Position numbers and translations under genes: made by a program. Below, in pieces: positions 33,279-42,105 of a stretch of DNA of 64,000 bases. The first letter of the stretch is position 1, and every line of letters begins with the position of its first letter. The notes beneath the pieces were generated by a model that searched no databases, had not been told where the DNA came from, and was given only the letters and a program-made list of their open reading frames with translations. The DNA is from Paenibacillus lutrae (GTDB lineage Bacteria; Bacillota; Bacilli; Paenibacillales; NBRC-103111): NCBI RefSeq assembly GCF_009757775.1, contig NZ_RHLK01000005.1:969-64968 (forward strand), in the 5' to 3' direction.

Positions 33279-36147
33279 CCGTGTTCTCTCCCATCCATTC
33301 CTGAATTCGCGGTACTATAGCCTCAACCGGCATATGCTCGATTTTGGGTCCCGGCAGTGAATAGAGGAAATGTTTGCCGTATTGTGTTTCGATGACACGG
33401 GTATCGTAAATAAGAACAATTCCTTTATCGGATGAGCGGCGGACAAGTCGTCCGAACCCCTGTTTAAAGCGAATAACCGCCTGTGGTACCGACAGCTTCA
33501 TGAACGGATTCTGATTGAGTCTCTTCAAATTCTCGCTCTTCGCTTCAACAAGGGGATGGTTCGGCGGCTGGAAAGGCAGCCGGACAATAGCCAGGCAGGT
33601 TAAAGCGTCTCCCGGTATATCGACACCCTCCCAGAACGAATTCGTTCCTAGCAATACGCAGGCTCCGTGGTCCTGGAACAAACGCGTCAGCTTGCTCCGA
33701 TTGCCGCTGTCCACCCCTTGTCCGAGCACATGAATGCCATGAGGCTTCAAATTGCTCTTGAGGACGGCATGGGCTTGCTTCAGCATACGGTTAGACGTGA
33801 ACAGGATCAGCATCCGACCTTTGGTCGCTATCGCGACTTCCGTCAAGGAGTCTGTCAGAGCCTGCAGGAACTCCTCCTCGCCGCTTCGGCCCTTGATTAC
33901 AGGAAACCCTCTGGGAATACAGACGAGCGCCTGCTGACGGTATTGAAACGGCGAAGGCAGCAGAACGGTGCGCAGCTTAGCCTTGCCTGACTCTTCATTC
34001 GGCTCGGCAGGCTGTTTCAGACCAAACTGATCCAGCGAGTACTGGAATGACTTATTAACCGACAAGGTCGCAGAGGTCATAATGACACTGTCTTTATTCT
34101 CGAAAAAATGTTCCCGGATCAGCGGACTTACATCCATCGGAACGCTGATGAGACTGATGGATCGGCTCTTACTGTAAGTTCCCGCTTCTATCCAGTAAAC
34201 GAACTGGTCGTCCGACTGTTTCATAAAGAAACGTAAAGTTTCTTTAATATTCTGAAGTTCTTTGCCGACGCCGCTGAGATCCGTAACAAAGCTCTGGAGA
34301 TCGTATTCCTCCTGAACTTCCTTCATATCCTGGACCATCGAATCGATCGATTTATGAACCTCTTGCAGATGGAGGTACAAATTATCTTCCAGCGCCATCA
34401 GGTCCTTCCAGTTGGAAGGCAGCGAATCTTTCTTGAGACGCATAACGAGCTGCCCGGGGTCGATTTGTCCCGGCTCCGCATTCGTCTGCAAAAGTTCATA
34501 TAACCTCTCGCATAAGAAGTCCCATTCTTCCTTAATCGTGATCAGCTTGGGATACAGATGATCGATCCCGCTCATCCAGGTGGCTGCCCGGTAATCATCG
34601 TTATATCGCTGCAGCTTGGTGCGGAGCATTGGAAGCTGTCCGTTCTTGCTGTCCTTGAATAAGAACAGCAGCCAGTTCGTCAGCCCAAGGTGATGCAGAT
34701 CTTTACCGAGATGCTTGCTGGCGACCTCTTCAAAATGGTGAGCCTCATCCAGCACGAGCCTCTTGTAGGCGGGTAGAACCCGGTTCTCCGCCTTCATGTC
34801 CGTAAACAGCAGGGAATGGTTCGTAATCACGACGTCAGAATTGTTGGCTTCATGCCGTGCACGATGGTAAAAGCATTTCTTGAACCATGGGCACTGCCGG
34901 TTCTGGCACGATTCGGCATCACTGGAAACCGTGTGCCAGAATGCCGCTCCCTTGTTGCCGAAGTGCAGCTCTTCCTCATCGCCTGTTTTGGTCTCGCTTA
35001 GCCATACCACCATCTGAGCGGCGGTAATGGCGTCTTCTTTGCCCGGATCAAAATCCATTGTATTGATCTGGTTCTCAAACTTGCGTAAGCACAGATAATG
35101 ACTGCGGCCTTTCAAGACGGAGGCACGGAAACCGATCGGAAAAATATCGTGCAGCAGCGGAACGTCCCGTTCCCGAAGCTGTTCCTGTAAATTAATAGTA
35201 TGAGTACTGACAACCACTTTCTCGTCATTCTTAATCCCGTAGTACAGGGAAGGAATTAAATATCCCAGCGATTTACCTGTGCCGGTACCGGCCTCAATCA
35301 TTAAATGCCGGTCTTCCTCAAAGGCGGATTCTATTTCGTGAATCATCATTTCCTGGGCTTCGCGGCTTTCAAAATGCTCGAATTTCTTCTGCAGAGCGGT
35401 TTTGACCTCTTCATACACTTCATCAAAATCCGGACTTAGCTCCAGAACGTCGCTCTCATCACGTACAGGAGGCTCATCTCCCCAATCCTCCACGTTCAAA
35501 GCAAACTGCCGGAAGTATTGGTGGGCATCTTGGTCCAGCGGTGTCTGATGCTCTTTGTAACGCGCGGTTTCTGAAAGAAACCAGCCCAGATCACTGTTCT
35601 CCGCCGGAAGCAGATGCGCCAGCCTTTGTACCGTTAAGAGCGGCAAAGAAAATAGCCTGTTAACACTCCGGATCCAAATTTCCGCTGTTACATCGGCATC
35701 GCTGTCCGCCTGGTGAGGACGCTCATGTGCGATCCCGAAAGCCCCTGCCACCATTCCAAGCTGATAAGTCGGCAGGGAAGGATACATAATCCGGAGCATA
35801 TCGATCGTGTCCAGCACCCGGCCGCTGAAGTCAGGATAGCCTGTTTTGCGAAGCGCACGCTGAAGAAAACCCAAATCGAAGGCAGCATGATGAGCGACCA
35901 GCACACAATCGAATAAGAAGGGATACATTTCACCCATAATCTCATCCAGCTTCGGTGCATGTTTCACCATTTCATCGGTAATGCCTGTTAGTTCCGTAAT
36001 CGAAGAAGGTATACTAACCCCTGGATTTACCAGGGAAGTATACCTGTCGGTTACTTCCATATCATCTATAATAACCAGCCCTACTTGTATCAGTTCATCT
36101 GCAGGACCGGTTCCTGTCGTTTCAAAATCCAAAACAGCAAATTTCAT
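33265..36147 (-). CDS. dinG: DinG: exonuclease-helicase fusion with FeS-type cysteines
   Basis: 960 residues. Residues 1-180 form a DEDD exonuclease domain of the DnaQ type (FAVLDFETTGTG; HHAAFDLGFL; HQADSDADVT). The rest is an XPD/DinG superfamily 2 helicase: Walker A EAGTGTGKS, LVLDEAHHFEE, MTSATL, and a C-terminal QGFGRLVRRSSDKG. Four cysteines, C353, C414, C419 and C425, have the x4 and x5 spacing of the iron-sulfur ligands of E. coli DinG. S. aureus DinG is reported to lack the cluster. The start at 36147 is chosen for MKFAVLDFET. Gene order panD-TPR-dinG fits B. subtilis, but rex and pit follow instead of ypmA/ypmB. Confidence 0.93.
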   Translation of the reverse strand: MKFAVLDFETTGTGPADELIQVGLVIIDDMEVTDRYTSLVNPGVSIPSSITELTGITDEMVKHAPKLDEIMGEMYPFLFDCVLVAHHAAFDLGFLQRALRKTGYPDFSGRVLDTIDMLRIMYPSLPTYQLGMVAGAFGIAHERPHQADSDADVTAEIWIRSVNRLFSLPLLTVQRLAHLLPAENSDLGWFLSETARYKEHQTPLDQDAHQYFRQFALNVEDWGDEPPVRDESDVLELSPDFDEVYEEVKTALQKKFEHFESREAQEMMIHEIESAFEEDRHLMIEAGTGTGKSLGYLIPSLYYGIKNDEKVVVSTHTINLQEQLRERDVPLLHDIFPIGFRASVLKGRSHYLCLRKFENQINTMDFDPGKEDAITAAQMVVWLSETKTGDEEELHFGNKGAAFWHTVSSDAESCQNRQCPWFKKCFYHRARHEANNSDVVITNHSLLFTDMKAENRVLPAYKRLVLDEAHHFEEVASKHLGKDLHHLGLTNWLLFLFKDSKNGQLPMLRTKLQRYNDDYRAATWMSGIDHLYPKLITIKEEWDFLCERLYELLQTNAEPGQIDPGQLVMRLKKDSLPSNWKDLMALEDNLYLHLQEVHKSIDSMVQDMKEVQEEYDLQSFVTDLSGVGKELQNIKETLRFFMKQSDDQFVYWIEAGTYSKSRSISLISVPMDVSPLIREHFFENKDSVIMTSATLSVNKSFQYSLDQFGLKQPAEPNEESGKAKLRTVLLPSPFQYRQQALVCIPRGFPVIKGRSGEEEFLQALTDSLTEVAIATKGRMLILFTSNRMLKQAHAVLKSNLKPHGIHVLGQGVDSGNRSKLTRLFQDHGACVLLGTNSFWEGVDIPGDALTCLAIVRLPFQPPNHPLVEAKSENLKRLNQNPFMKLSVPQAVIRFKQGFGRLVRRSSDKGIVLIYDTRVIETQYGKHFLYSLPGPKIEHMPVEAIVPRIQEWMGENTVEVN

Positions 36148-36250
36148 AAGTTCAAGCCTTCTCCCTTTCCCAGCTTCTCTCTTATCATACCACAATTGAG
36201 CGGTCGGAGGGAAAACGATCTTTTATCTCCTTATGAAGCCCCCGGCAGCC

Positions 36251-36868
36251 CTAATCATCTGTAGCGGATAAAAGTTCAAGACATTCCGGATCGGCATGAT
36301 AGGCTTTCTTAAAATATTCCAGCGCCTGTTCCAGATTGCGGTTCTGAAACTGGATGCAGCCCATAGCATTGTAAGACAAAGCCTTCATCTGAGCATTCTC
36401 GGTCAAATCCACAAGCAGACTAAAGTGCCGGGCCGATTCCGCTGTGTTCCCTTTGCGCAAATAGCCCATGGCCAGATAAGCCCGCGCAAGAAGAAAATCA
36501 GGCTCACGGTTAACAAGCATCTCGAACTCATGAATAGCCTGATCATACATGAGCAGCTTGTAATAGCCCTGGCCGCGGATAAACTCCTGCGCCGATTTCC
36601 CTTCAACCGGGACGGGTTCTTTTGCAGGAGCAGAAACCGGATGTTCCAGAGGCGCCGGCGGTTCCGGTTGCGGTTCATCCGGAAATACCAGCGTCAGTCC
36701 CAGTTTTTCTTCAAACAATAGCCACTGCTCAATGCAGTCATCGCTTATCGCTTTGAGAGCCTGCAGCTCTTGCTGGAGCTCGGCCCTCAAAGCGCCCGAG
36801 GCACTCGGCAGCTGCCGGAGAATATCATCCAGAACGTCATTCATTGTGGCGAATAAGTGTTTGAACAA
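36251..36868 (-). CDS. TPR-repeat protein
   Basis: About 205 residues. An N-terminal helical region (VLDDILRQLPSASGALRAEL landmarks) and a Pro/Glu-rich linker (PEPPAPLEHP) are followed by three to four tetratricopeptide repeats (from AQEFIRGQGYYKLL to YFKKAYHADPECLELL). The preferred start is a TTG at 36868, 8 bases after AAGGTGG; an ATG 24 bases later is possible. TPR units mediate protein contacts; partner unknown. It sits 78 bases after panD and 103 bases before dinG. Confidence 0.75.
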   Translation of the reverse strand: MFKHLFATMNDVLDDILRQLPSASGALRAELQQELQALKAISDDCIEQWLLFEEKLGLTLVFPDEPQPEPPAPLEHPVSAPAKEPVPVEGKSAQEFIRGQGYYKLLMYDQAIHEFEMLVNREPDFLLARAYLAMGYLRKGNTAESARHFSLLVDLTENAQMKALSYNAMGCIQFQNRNLEQALEYFKKAYHADPECLELLSATDD

Positions 36869-36946
36869 TGCACATCCCACCTTCGGCTTTGCTGTCGTAC
36901 ACTCATTCTGCGTTGCCGAAGGTCTTTTCATGCAAGGTACCAGCCG

Positions 36947-37330
36947 TTACAGAACGGTTGAATGCATTTCCTCTTTTAACAGTTCAGCAATCTTATTGTT
37001 CGGACCCATAATGGCCACGGCCGGTTTATGGCGGCGTGCTTCTTCTTCAGTCATCATGGCATAAGAGACAATAATAACGGTATCCCCCGTCTGTACAAGA
37101 CGGGCTGCAGCTCCATTGAGACAAATCACGCCAGAGCCGCGGGGTCCCGGAATAATGTAGGTTTCCAGGCGGGCACCGTTATTGTTGTTCACAATCTGGA
37201 CCTTCTCATTCGGGAGCATGTCGACGGCATCCAGCAGGTCTTCATCAATCGTAATGCTTCCAATATAATTTAAATTCGCTTCCGTCACGGTAGCGCGGTG
37301 CAGTTTAGCTTTCATCATAGTTCTGAACAT
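36947..37330 (-). CDS. panD: Aspartate 1-decarboxylase proenzyme
   Basis: Makes beta-alanine for pantothenate. 127 residues, usual length. The self-cleavage site Gly24-Ser25 is in NYIGSITID, generating the pyruvoyl group at Ser25. Family motifs [17 protein letters not shown] and [18 protein letters not shown] are present. It is the last gene of panB-panC-panD, six bases after panC. Confidence 0.96.
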   Translation of the reverse strand: MFRTMMKAKLHRATVTEANLNYIGSITIDEDLLDAVDMLPNEKVQIVNNNNGARLETYIIPGPRGSGVICLNGAAARLVQTGDTVIIVSYAMMTEEEARRHKPAVAIMGPNNKIAELLKEEMHSTVL

Positions 37331-37336
37331 GACAGA

Positions 37337-38227
37337 TCACTTCCCCAAAGATAAGATAAGGTTATCAATCAAACGAGTCGAGCCGAATTTGACGGCCAGA
37401 GCTGCGATTAGCGTAACGGTTTCGCCTGAAGAGACTGTATCGATTTTGTCCAGCTGCGGATAGGTCAGCACTTCGACATAGTCGATTTCAGCCAATGAAG
37501 AATGGGCTGTAATAAAGTCCTGAATCATTTTCCGGAGATCTTCTACAGCGAAAGAAGGATGTTCCATCACCCAGGTCTTGGCAAGATTCAAAGAGCGGCT
37601 GAGCACAAGAGCTTGTTCACGCTCCTCAGGGGATAAGAATACATTGCGGGAGCTGAGGGCAAGTCCGTCCTCCTCACGCAGGATAGGGCAGGCTACAATG
37701 TCTACAGGCATGTTCAGGTCATTCACCATCTGGCTGATGACAGCGACCTGCTGAGCGTCCTTCAAGCCGAAGAAAGCTTTGTCCGGCTGCACAATGTTCA
37801 GCAGCTTGGCGACAACGGTGGTCACGCCGTCAAAATGCACGGGCCGCGAAGCTCCGCAAAGCACTGAAGTTATCTCCGAAACGGATACTTTCGTGCGGCT
37901 GGATCGGGAACCCGGATACATTTCTTCCACCTGCGGCAAAAAGACAAAGTCCACACCCGCCGCTTCCGCCACCTTCAAATCGCGCTCCGTGTCCCGCGGG
38001 TAACGGTCGAGATCTTCATTAGGCCCGAATTGCAAGGGATTAACGAAAATGCTTAATACGACGATTTCTGAAGCTTCACGGGCAGCGTTCAACAGGCTGA
38101 CATGTCCCTCATGAAGGTAGCCCATCGTCGGTACCAGACCGACGGGAGCTTTCAGTCCCGTTCCCAGGTTTGCTCTCTTCTCTTCCAGCTTGCTCCTGAG
38201 CAGAGCGATGCTTTGAATAACTTCCAA
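37337..38227 (-). CDS. panC: Pantothenate synthetase
   Basis: Condenses pantoate and beta-alanine with ATP. 296 residues. Nucleotidyltransferase signatures: LVPTMGYLHEGHVSLL (HIGH-like HEGH), IFVNPLQFGPNEDLDRYPR, FFGLKDAQQVAVI, and LSSRNVFLSPEER (KMSKS-like). Start is TTG after GGAGAG, 33 bases downstream of panB. Confidence 0.95.
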   Translation of the reverse strand: MEVIQSIALLRSKLEEKRANLGTGLKAPVGLVPTMGYLHEGHVSLLNAAREASEIVVLSIFVNPLQFGPNEDLDRYPRDTERDLKVAEAAGVDFVFLPQVEEMYPGSRSSRTKVSVSEITSVLCGASRPVHFDGVTTVVAKLLNIVQPDKAFFGLKDAQQVAVISQMVNDLNMPVDIVACPILREEDGLALSSRNVFLSPEEREQALVLSRSLNLAKTWVMEHPSFAVEDLRKMIQDFITAHSSLAEIDYVEVLTYPQLDKIDTVSSGETVTLIAALAVKFGSTRLIDNLILSLGK

Positions 38228-38260
38228 CGTAATTCTCTCCTTTAGACCTTGCGTCTGCCT

Positions 38261-39121
38261 TTATTTCAATGTCGACCCGTACAAATATTGTAGAACCTCA
38301 TTATCGCCCTTAAACCCGTGCGACTCCGAAGGGAATTTACGGCTTTTCACATCATTCACATAGTCTCCGAACCCATCCCGAATGGCCCGCCCTACCTCAG
38401 CATATACCTTAACGAATTTCTTGCGGCGGTCATCCGGGTCATAGGCCAGCATATCATGGAAGACAAGCACCTGTCCGTCACAGGAAGCGCCTGCACCAAT
38501 CCCAATCGTAGGAATCGACAACTGATTCGTGATCCATTCCGCGAGCTCTTCCGTAATCAACTCAAGAACGACCGCAATTGCACCCGCTTCCTGCAATGCT
38601 TTGGCGTCTTTGAGCATCTTCCTAGCCTGTTCCGAATTTTTACCTTGTACGCGGTAGCCCCCGATCACATGGACAGACTGGGGAGTAAGACCCAGATGCC
38701 CTATGACCGGAACGCCAGCCAGTGTCAGCGCTTTGACGGCTGGAGCGAGTTCTTCCCCGCCTTCAAGTTTGATACCCTTAGCCAGTCCTTCGCGCATGAT
38801 ACGTCCAGCATTATGAAGCGTATGATCCAAACTGCCATGGTAAGTCATAAACGGCATATCCGCTATAACAAAAGCTGATTTGACCGCGCGTGTTACCATT
38901 TTCGTATGATAGATGATTTCATCGAGTGTGACGGGCAGAGTCGATTCCTGTCCCTGTATCACATTCCCTAACGAATCTCCGACCAGAATCATATCCACAC
39001 CTGCTTCGTCCGCCAACCGGGCGGATAAAAAGTCGTATGCGGTAACCATCGCGATCGGTTCGTTACTTGCTTTCATTTTTTGCAGCTTGACCGTTGTCAC
39101 CGGTTTGCGCTCTTGCGCCAT
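38261..39121 (-). CDS. panB: Ketopantoate hydroxymethyltransferase
   Basis: Adds the hydroxymethyl group from methylene-tetrahydrofolate to ketoisovalerate. About 286 residues. TIM-barrel motifs: AMVTAYDFLSARLADEAG, DMILVGDSLGNVIQG with the Mg-binding Asp, FMTYHGS, VPVIGHLGLTPQSVH, and IGIGAGASCDGQVLVFHDML. The start is placed at 39121 by family alignment, though the ribosome binding site there is weak (GGGA); the frame stays open to 39223. A hairpin with a T tract lies just upstream (39207-39237). Confidence 0.94.
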   Translation of the reverse strand: MAQERKPVTTVKLQKMKASNEPIAMVTAYDFLSARLADEAGVDMILVGDSLGNVIQGQESTLPVTLDEIIYHTKMVTRAVKSAFVIADMPFMTYHGSLDHTLHNAGRIMREGLAKGIKLEGGEELAPAVKALTLAGVPVIGHLGLTPQSVHVIGGYRVQGKNSEQARKMLKDAKALQEAGAIAVVLELITEELAEWITNQLSIPTIGIGAGASCDGQVLVFHDMLAYDPDDRRKKFVKVYAEVGRAIRDGFGDYVNDVKSRKFPSESHGFKGDNEVLQYLYGSTLK

Positions 39122-39206
39122 ATAAATCCCACGCTTTCTTGTAGTATGTGGAACAAAATAAAACCGTGCCATTCCGTCCAAGCCAGTTAAACCGGTTCTG
39201 CGCATC

Positions 39207-39237
39207 AAAAACCCCTTCGGCAAAATAACCGAAAGGG
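39207..39237 (-). terminator. Terminator or attenuator ahead of panB
   Basis: Stem of CCCTTTCGG with CCGAAGGGG separated by TTATTTTG, followed by TTTTTG on the minus strand. It lies 186 bases after birA and 86 bases before panB, so it either ends the cca-birA transcript or attenuates panBCD. Confidence 0.6.
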
Positions 39238-39422
39238 CGCATAGTCAAAGAATCGTCAATCGTGATCCTTCTGTCTCGGTCCTTCAGGCTCAGAGCAGAA
39301 TCAGAAAACACAAACGTACTTTATGCAATTATGTGACGGGTTAACCAACGCAAGTGCAGTTCTATAAGATACCGCCTTACGGTGACAGTATACCAAATCC
39401 GGCTGCATTTGAACAGGTGGCT
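39238..39422 (-). promoter_or_regulatory. Possible structured leader of panBCD
   Basis: A TATACT -10 element is seen on the minus strand around 39384-39390. Farther down, a hairpin TTCTG-CTC ... GAG-A-CAGAA (39269-39300) carries a bulged A and precedes the terminator stem. Firmicute panB genes are known to carry the Pan RNA motif, a stem with bulged adenosines; whether this is an instance cannot be decided by eye. Confidence 0.3.
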
Positions 39423-40397
39423 TTAACGGATATCCACGTCGCCGCTGTATACCCGCACCTTCTCACCATCCAATTGCCGCACGACTAGAGCTCCGCTTTC
39501 GTCCAGCGATTCCGCTCTGCCTTCGATGACGCCCTGTGCAGTCTTGACGCGGACTTGGTTGTGCAGAGTAACACTCATAGCCTCCCACATCGTGCGAATC
39601 GGGGCAAATCCGTTTTCCATATACAATTGATACAGAGTCTCCAGTTCGTTCAGAAAAGCAGCGATCAACGTTTCTCTCTTGACAGGCGTTCCTGCTTCGA
39701 TGGCTAAAGAAGTGGCAACGGCAGTAAGTTCTTCCGGTATATCCTCTTCGGTTAAATTAGCTGTAATCCCAGTCCCTACAATCACATATTTAAGACGTTC
39801 ATCTTCCCCGCTCATCTCCAGCAGAATGCCGCTTACTTTCTTGCCCCGCACGAGTAGATCATTGGGCCATTTGATTCCGATATCAATGCCGGTTTCACGC
39901 CGGACAGCTCTGCACAAAGCGACCGCGGTCAGAAGCGTCAGCTGAGGGACAAAATAAACGGGAACCCGGGGTTTGAGAATCAGACTCATCCAAATGCCCT
40001 TTCCTTTGGGAGAGTGCCACTTCTTCCCCATCCTGCCGCGGCCTGAGGTCTGTTCTTCTGCGATAACCAGGGTCCCCTCATTCGCCCCCTCAGCCACCAG
40101 CCTGTGCGCTTCGTTCATGGTTGACTCTACTTCGTCTAGAAGCACAATGTTCTTGCCCATAAAGGAAGTCTGCAGCGCTTCTTCAATGGCTTTCTCCTCG
40201 ATGCGCTCCGGCTCCTCAATCAGGCAGTATCCTTTGCGCGTGACGGCATCGAAACGATACCCCTCCTGACGAAGCCCTTCAATGTGCTTCCAGACCGCCG
40301 TACGGCTGCACCCCAATTCACGACTGATATCTTCACCTGACAAATAAGAGCCTCGATTAAGACGAAACAGCTCCAAAATTTGCTTGCGTACCGACAT
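39423..40397 (-). CDS. birA: Biotin-protein ligase and biotin operon repressor
   Basis: 324 residues. The N-terminal winged helix (about 1-65, SGEDISRELGCSRTAVWKHIEGLRQEGY in pieces) binds biotin operators. The central ligase domain has the biotinyl-AMP loop TSGRGRMGKKWHSPKGKG and IGIKWPNDLLVRGKKVSGIL. A C-terminal SH3-like domain ends the protein. It activates biotin and attaches it to acetyl-CoA carboxylase and pyruvate carboxylase while repressing bio genes. Located 19 bases after cca, as in B. subtilis. Confidence 0.95.
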   Translation of the reverse strand: MSVRKQILELFRLNRGSYLSGEDISRELGCSRTAVWKHIEGLRQEGYRFDAVTRKGYCLIEEPERIEEKAIEEALQTSFMGKNIVLLDEVESTMNEAHRLVAEGANEGTLVIAEEQTSGRGRMGKKWHSPKGKGIWMSLILKPRVPVYFVPQLTLLTAVALCRAVRRETGIDIGIKWPNDLLVRGKKVSGILLEMSGEDERLKYVIVGTGITANLTEEDIPEELTAVATSLAIEAGTPVKRETLIAAFLNELETLYQLYMENGFAPIRTMWEAMSVTLHNQVRVKTAQGVIEGRAESLDESGALVVRQLDGEKVRVYSGDVDIR

Positions 40398-40416
40398 GGT
40401 TTTTTCAACTCACATT

Positions 40417-42072
40417 CTATGCGTCAGGAAAAGCCGCTTTCAGCAGCGCTTCCCTGTTATTATTCAGTTCGCCGAGCGCAACCCGCTCCGTAAGGGAATT
40501 CAATACTTCTCCCAGCCAAGGGCCTGCTTTACGCCCCGCGGCTTCCATGAGTTCGCTTCCTCCGACAGCCAGATCTTTGACTCCGTATACCGGCATGTCC
40601 GCTATCCACCGCTCACCGTTCAAGAGATATTCCGCTGCACCTTCCTGGATGAAACAGAAGAGATCCCCCAGCTTAGCCGCCTGAGCCGCATAAGCGATTT
40701 CTTCACCGGTGAGAGCGGCAGCAGCGGCAGGCTCCGTTAGCCCGCCCATATCGCATGTATCGCGACCTGGAGCCGGTTGTACGGACAGCCCCAGTTCCGT
40801 AACATCGTTACAGCCTTCGATCATACCGGTTAAACCCGCTGAATGAACGGGAATATCCATGCGGCTCCGGGTACCCGCATGTTCGTCTAGTTCCGTTGAG
40901 GAACCTGCCGAGCGTTCCTCGCTGCCAGGCGATCCGGCGCCAGCATCGGCCGGATAAGCCGCCTCGCCGGCCCGGGCTGCCTGGCCCCCGCCCGCGGCCT
41001 CCCGCTGCACCCAAGCCAGGTGCAGCAGTCCCGCCGCGCGCAGCCAGCCGCGCACGGCCTCCGTGCCGTGACGCAGCACGGCACGCTTGAAGCGCGCCGC
41101 GCGCGCTTCCGGAGCGGCCGCATCCTCCGGCCGCTCTGCCGCTTCTGCATCGCCCCCGCGGAGCAGAAGCGCGTGTACCGCGAGGATATGCGCGATGCGC
41201 GCAATATCCTCGCCGGGGAACGTCAGAGCGCGCAGCTCCGCTCTGACAGCCTCTTGCTGCTGCGAGCCGATGAGCAGCAGCAGGACCGCCCATCTGTCCT
41301 CTTCTTCCTGAAGAGTGGACAGATGGGCAACTGCGGCGCTTGCGGTCTCATCCGCCCAAGCCGCATAAGGCAGCGCGAGCGGCGTCTTGGCATACCGCCA
41401 CCAGCCGCTCGCCAGCAGCAGCCGCGCAGCGCGTGACGGGTCCGCGCCGCCGATCATGCGCTGCAGCTCCGCGCGCACCCGCTCCATCGCGATATGCTTC
41501 AGGAGCGGAATCTGTACGAGCAGCGCAGTCCATGTGGCCTCCTCAATCTGGAGGCCGTATTGCGCGGCGAAGCGGATACAGCGCAGCATGCGCAGAGCAT
41601 CTTCACCGAAGCGTTCAGCCGCTTCTCCGACGCAGCGCAGCAGGCTGCCCGCCAGATCTTGCCGGCCGCCGAACGGGTCTATCAGCGTCCCGTCCGCATT
41701 CATCGCCATCGCATTGATGGTGAAATCCCTTCGTTTCAGATCTTCCTGCAAGTCATCGATATACTCGACCCCGGAAGGCCTGCGGAAGGCCTCATATTCC
41801 CCTTCCTTACGGAATGTCGTGACTTCAAAGGTGTGCTTTCCCGCAATTACCGTTACGGTTCCATGCTGCAGCCCGGTCGGCACGGTTCGCCGAAAACAAG
41901 CGATCACCTCTTCCGGAAGGGCTGAGGTCGCAATATCTATGTCTTTGATGGAGCGTCCGAGCGTCAAGTCTCTTACAAATCCGCCCACAAAATAAGCCTG
42001 ATGCCCTGCTTTTTGCAGCTCGGTCAGCACTTCTCGCCCTTCGTTCATCATTTCCTGAAGGTTATCTGCCAT
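40417..42072 (-). CDS. cca: CCA-adding tRNA nucleotidyltransferase with insert
   Basis: Adds or repairs the 3' CCA of tRNA. 551 residues, far longer than the about 400 of B. subtilis. The head has GGFVRDLTLGRSIKDIDIATSA with catalytic acidic residues, then RRDFTINAMAMN and DPFGGRQDL. The neck and body follow. The extra length is mostly a low-complexity stretch at about residues 356-448 (nt 40731-41007) rich in Ala, Gly, Ser and Glu, inside the C-terminal half. Much of 40980-41650 is unusually GC-rich compared with its neighbours. AAGGGTG precedes the ATG. Catalytic motifs are intact, so the enzyme is probably active. Confidence 0.93.
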   Translation of the reverse strand: MADNLQEMMNEGREVLTELQKAGHQAYFVGGFVRDLTLGRSIKDIDIATSALPEEVIACFRRTVPTGLQHGTVTVIAGKHTFEVTTFRKEGEYEAFRRPSGVEYIDDLQEDLKRRDFTINAMAMNADGTLIDPFGGRQDLAGSLLRCVGEAAERFGEDALRMLRCIRFAAQYGLQIEEATWTALLVQIPLLKHIAMERVRAELQRMIGGADPSRAARLLLASGWWRYAKTPLALPYAAWADETASAAVAHLSTLQEEEDRWAVLLLLIGSQQQEAVRAELRALTFPGEDIARIAHILAVHALLLRGGDAEAAERPEDAAAPEARAARFKRAVLRHGTEAVRGWLRAAGLLHLAWVQREAAGGGQAARAGEAAYPADAGAGSPGSEERSAGSSTELDEHAGTRSRMDIPVHSAGLTGMIEGCNDVTELGLSVQPAPGRDTCDMGGLTEPAAAAALTGEEIAYAAQAAKLGDLFCFIQEGAAEYLLNGERWIADMPVYGVKDLAVGGSELMEAAGRKAGPWLGEVLNSLTERVALGELNNNREALLKAAFPDA

Positions 42073-42105
42073 TTATGGTTCACCCTTGCGTAACCGAAAG
42101 AGATG

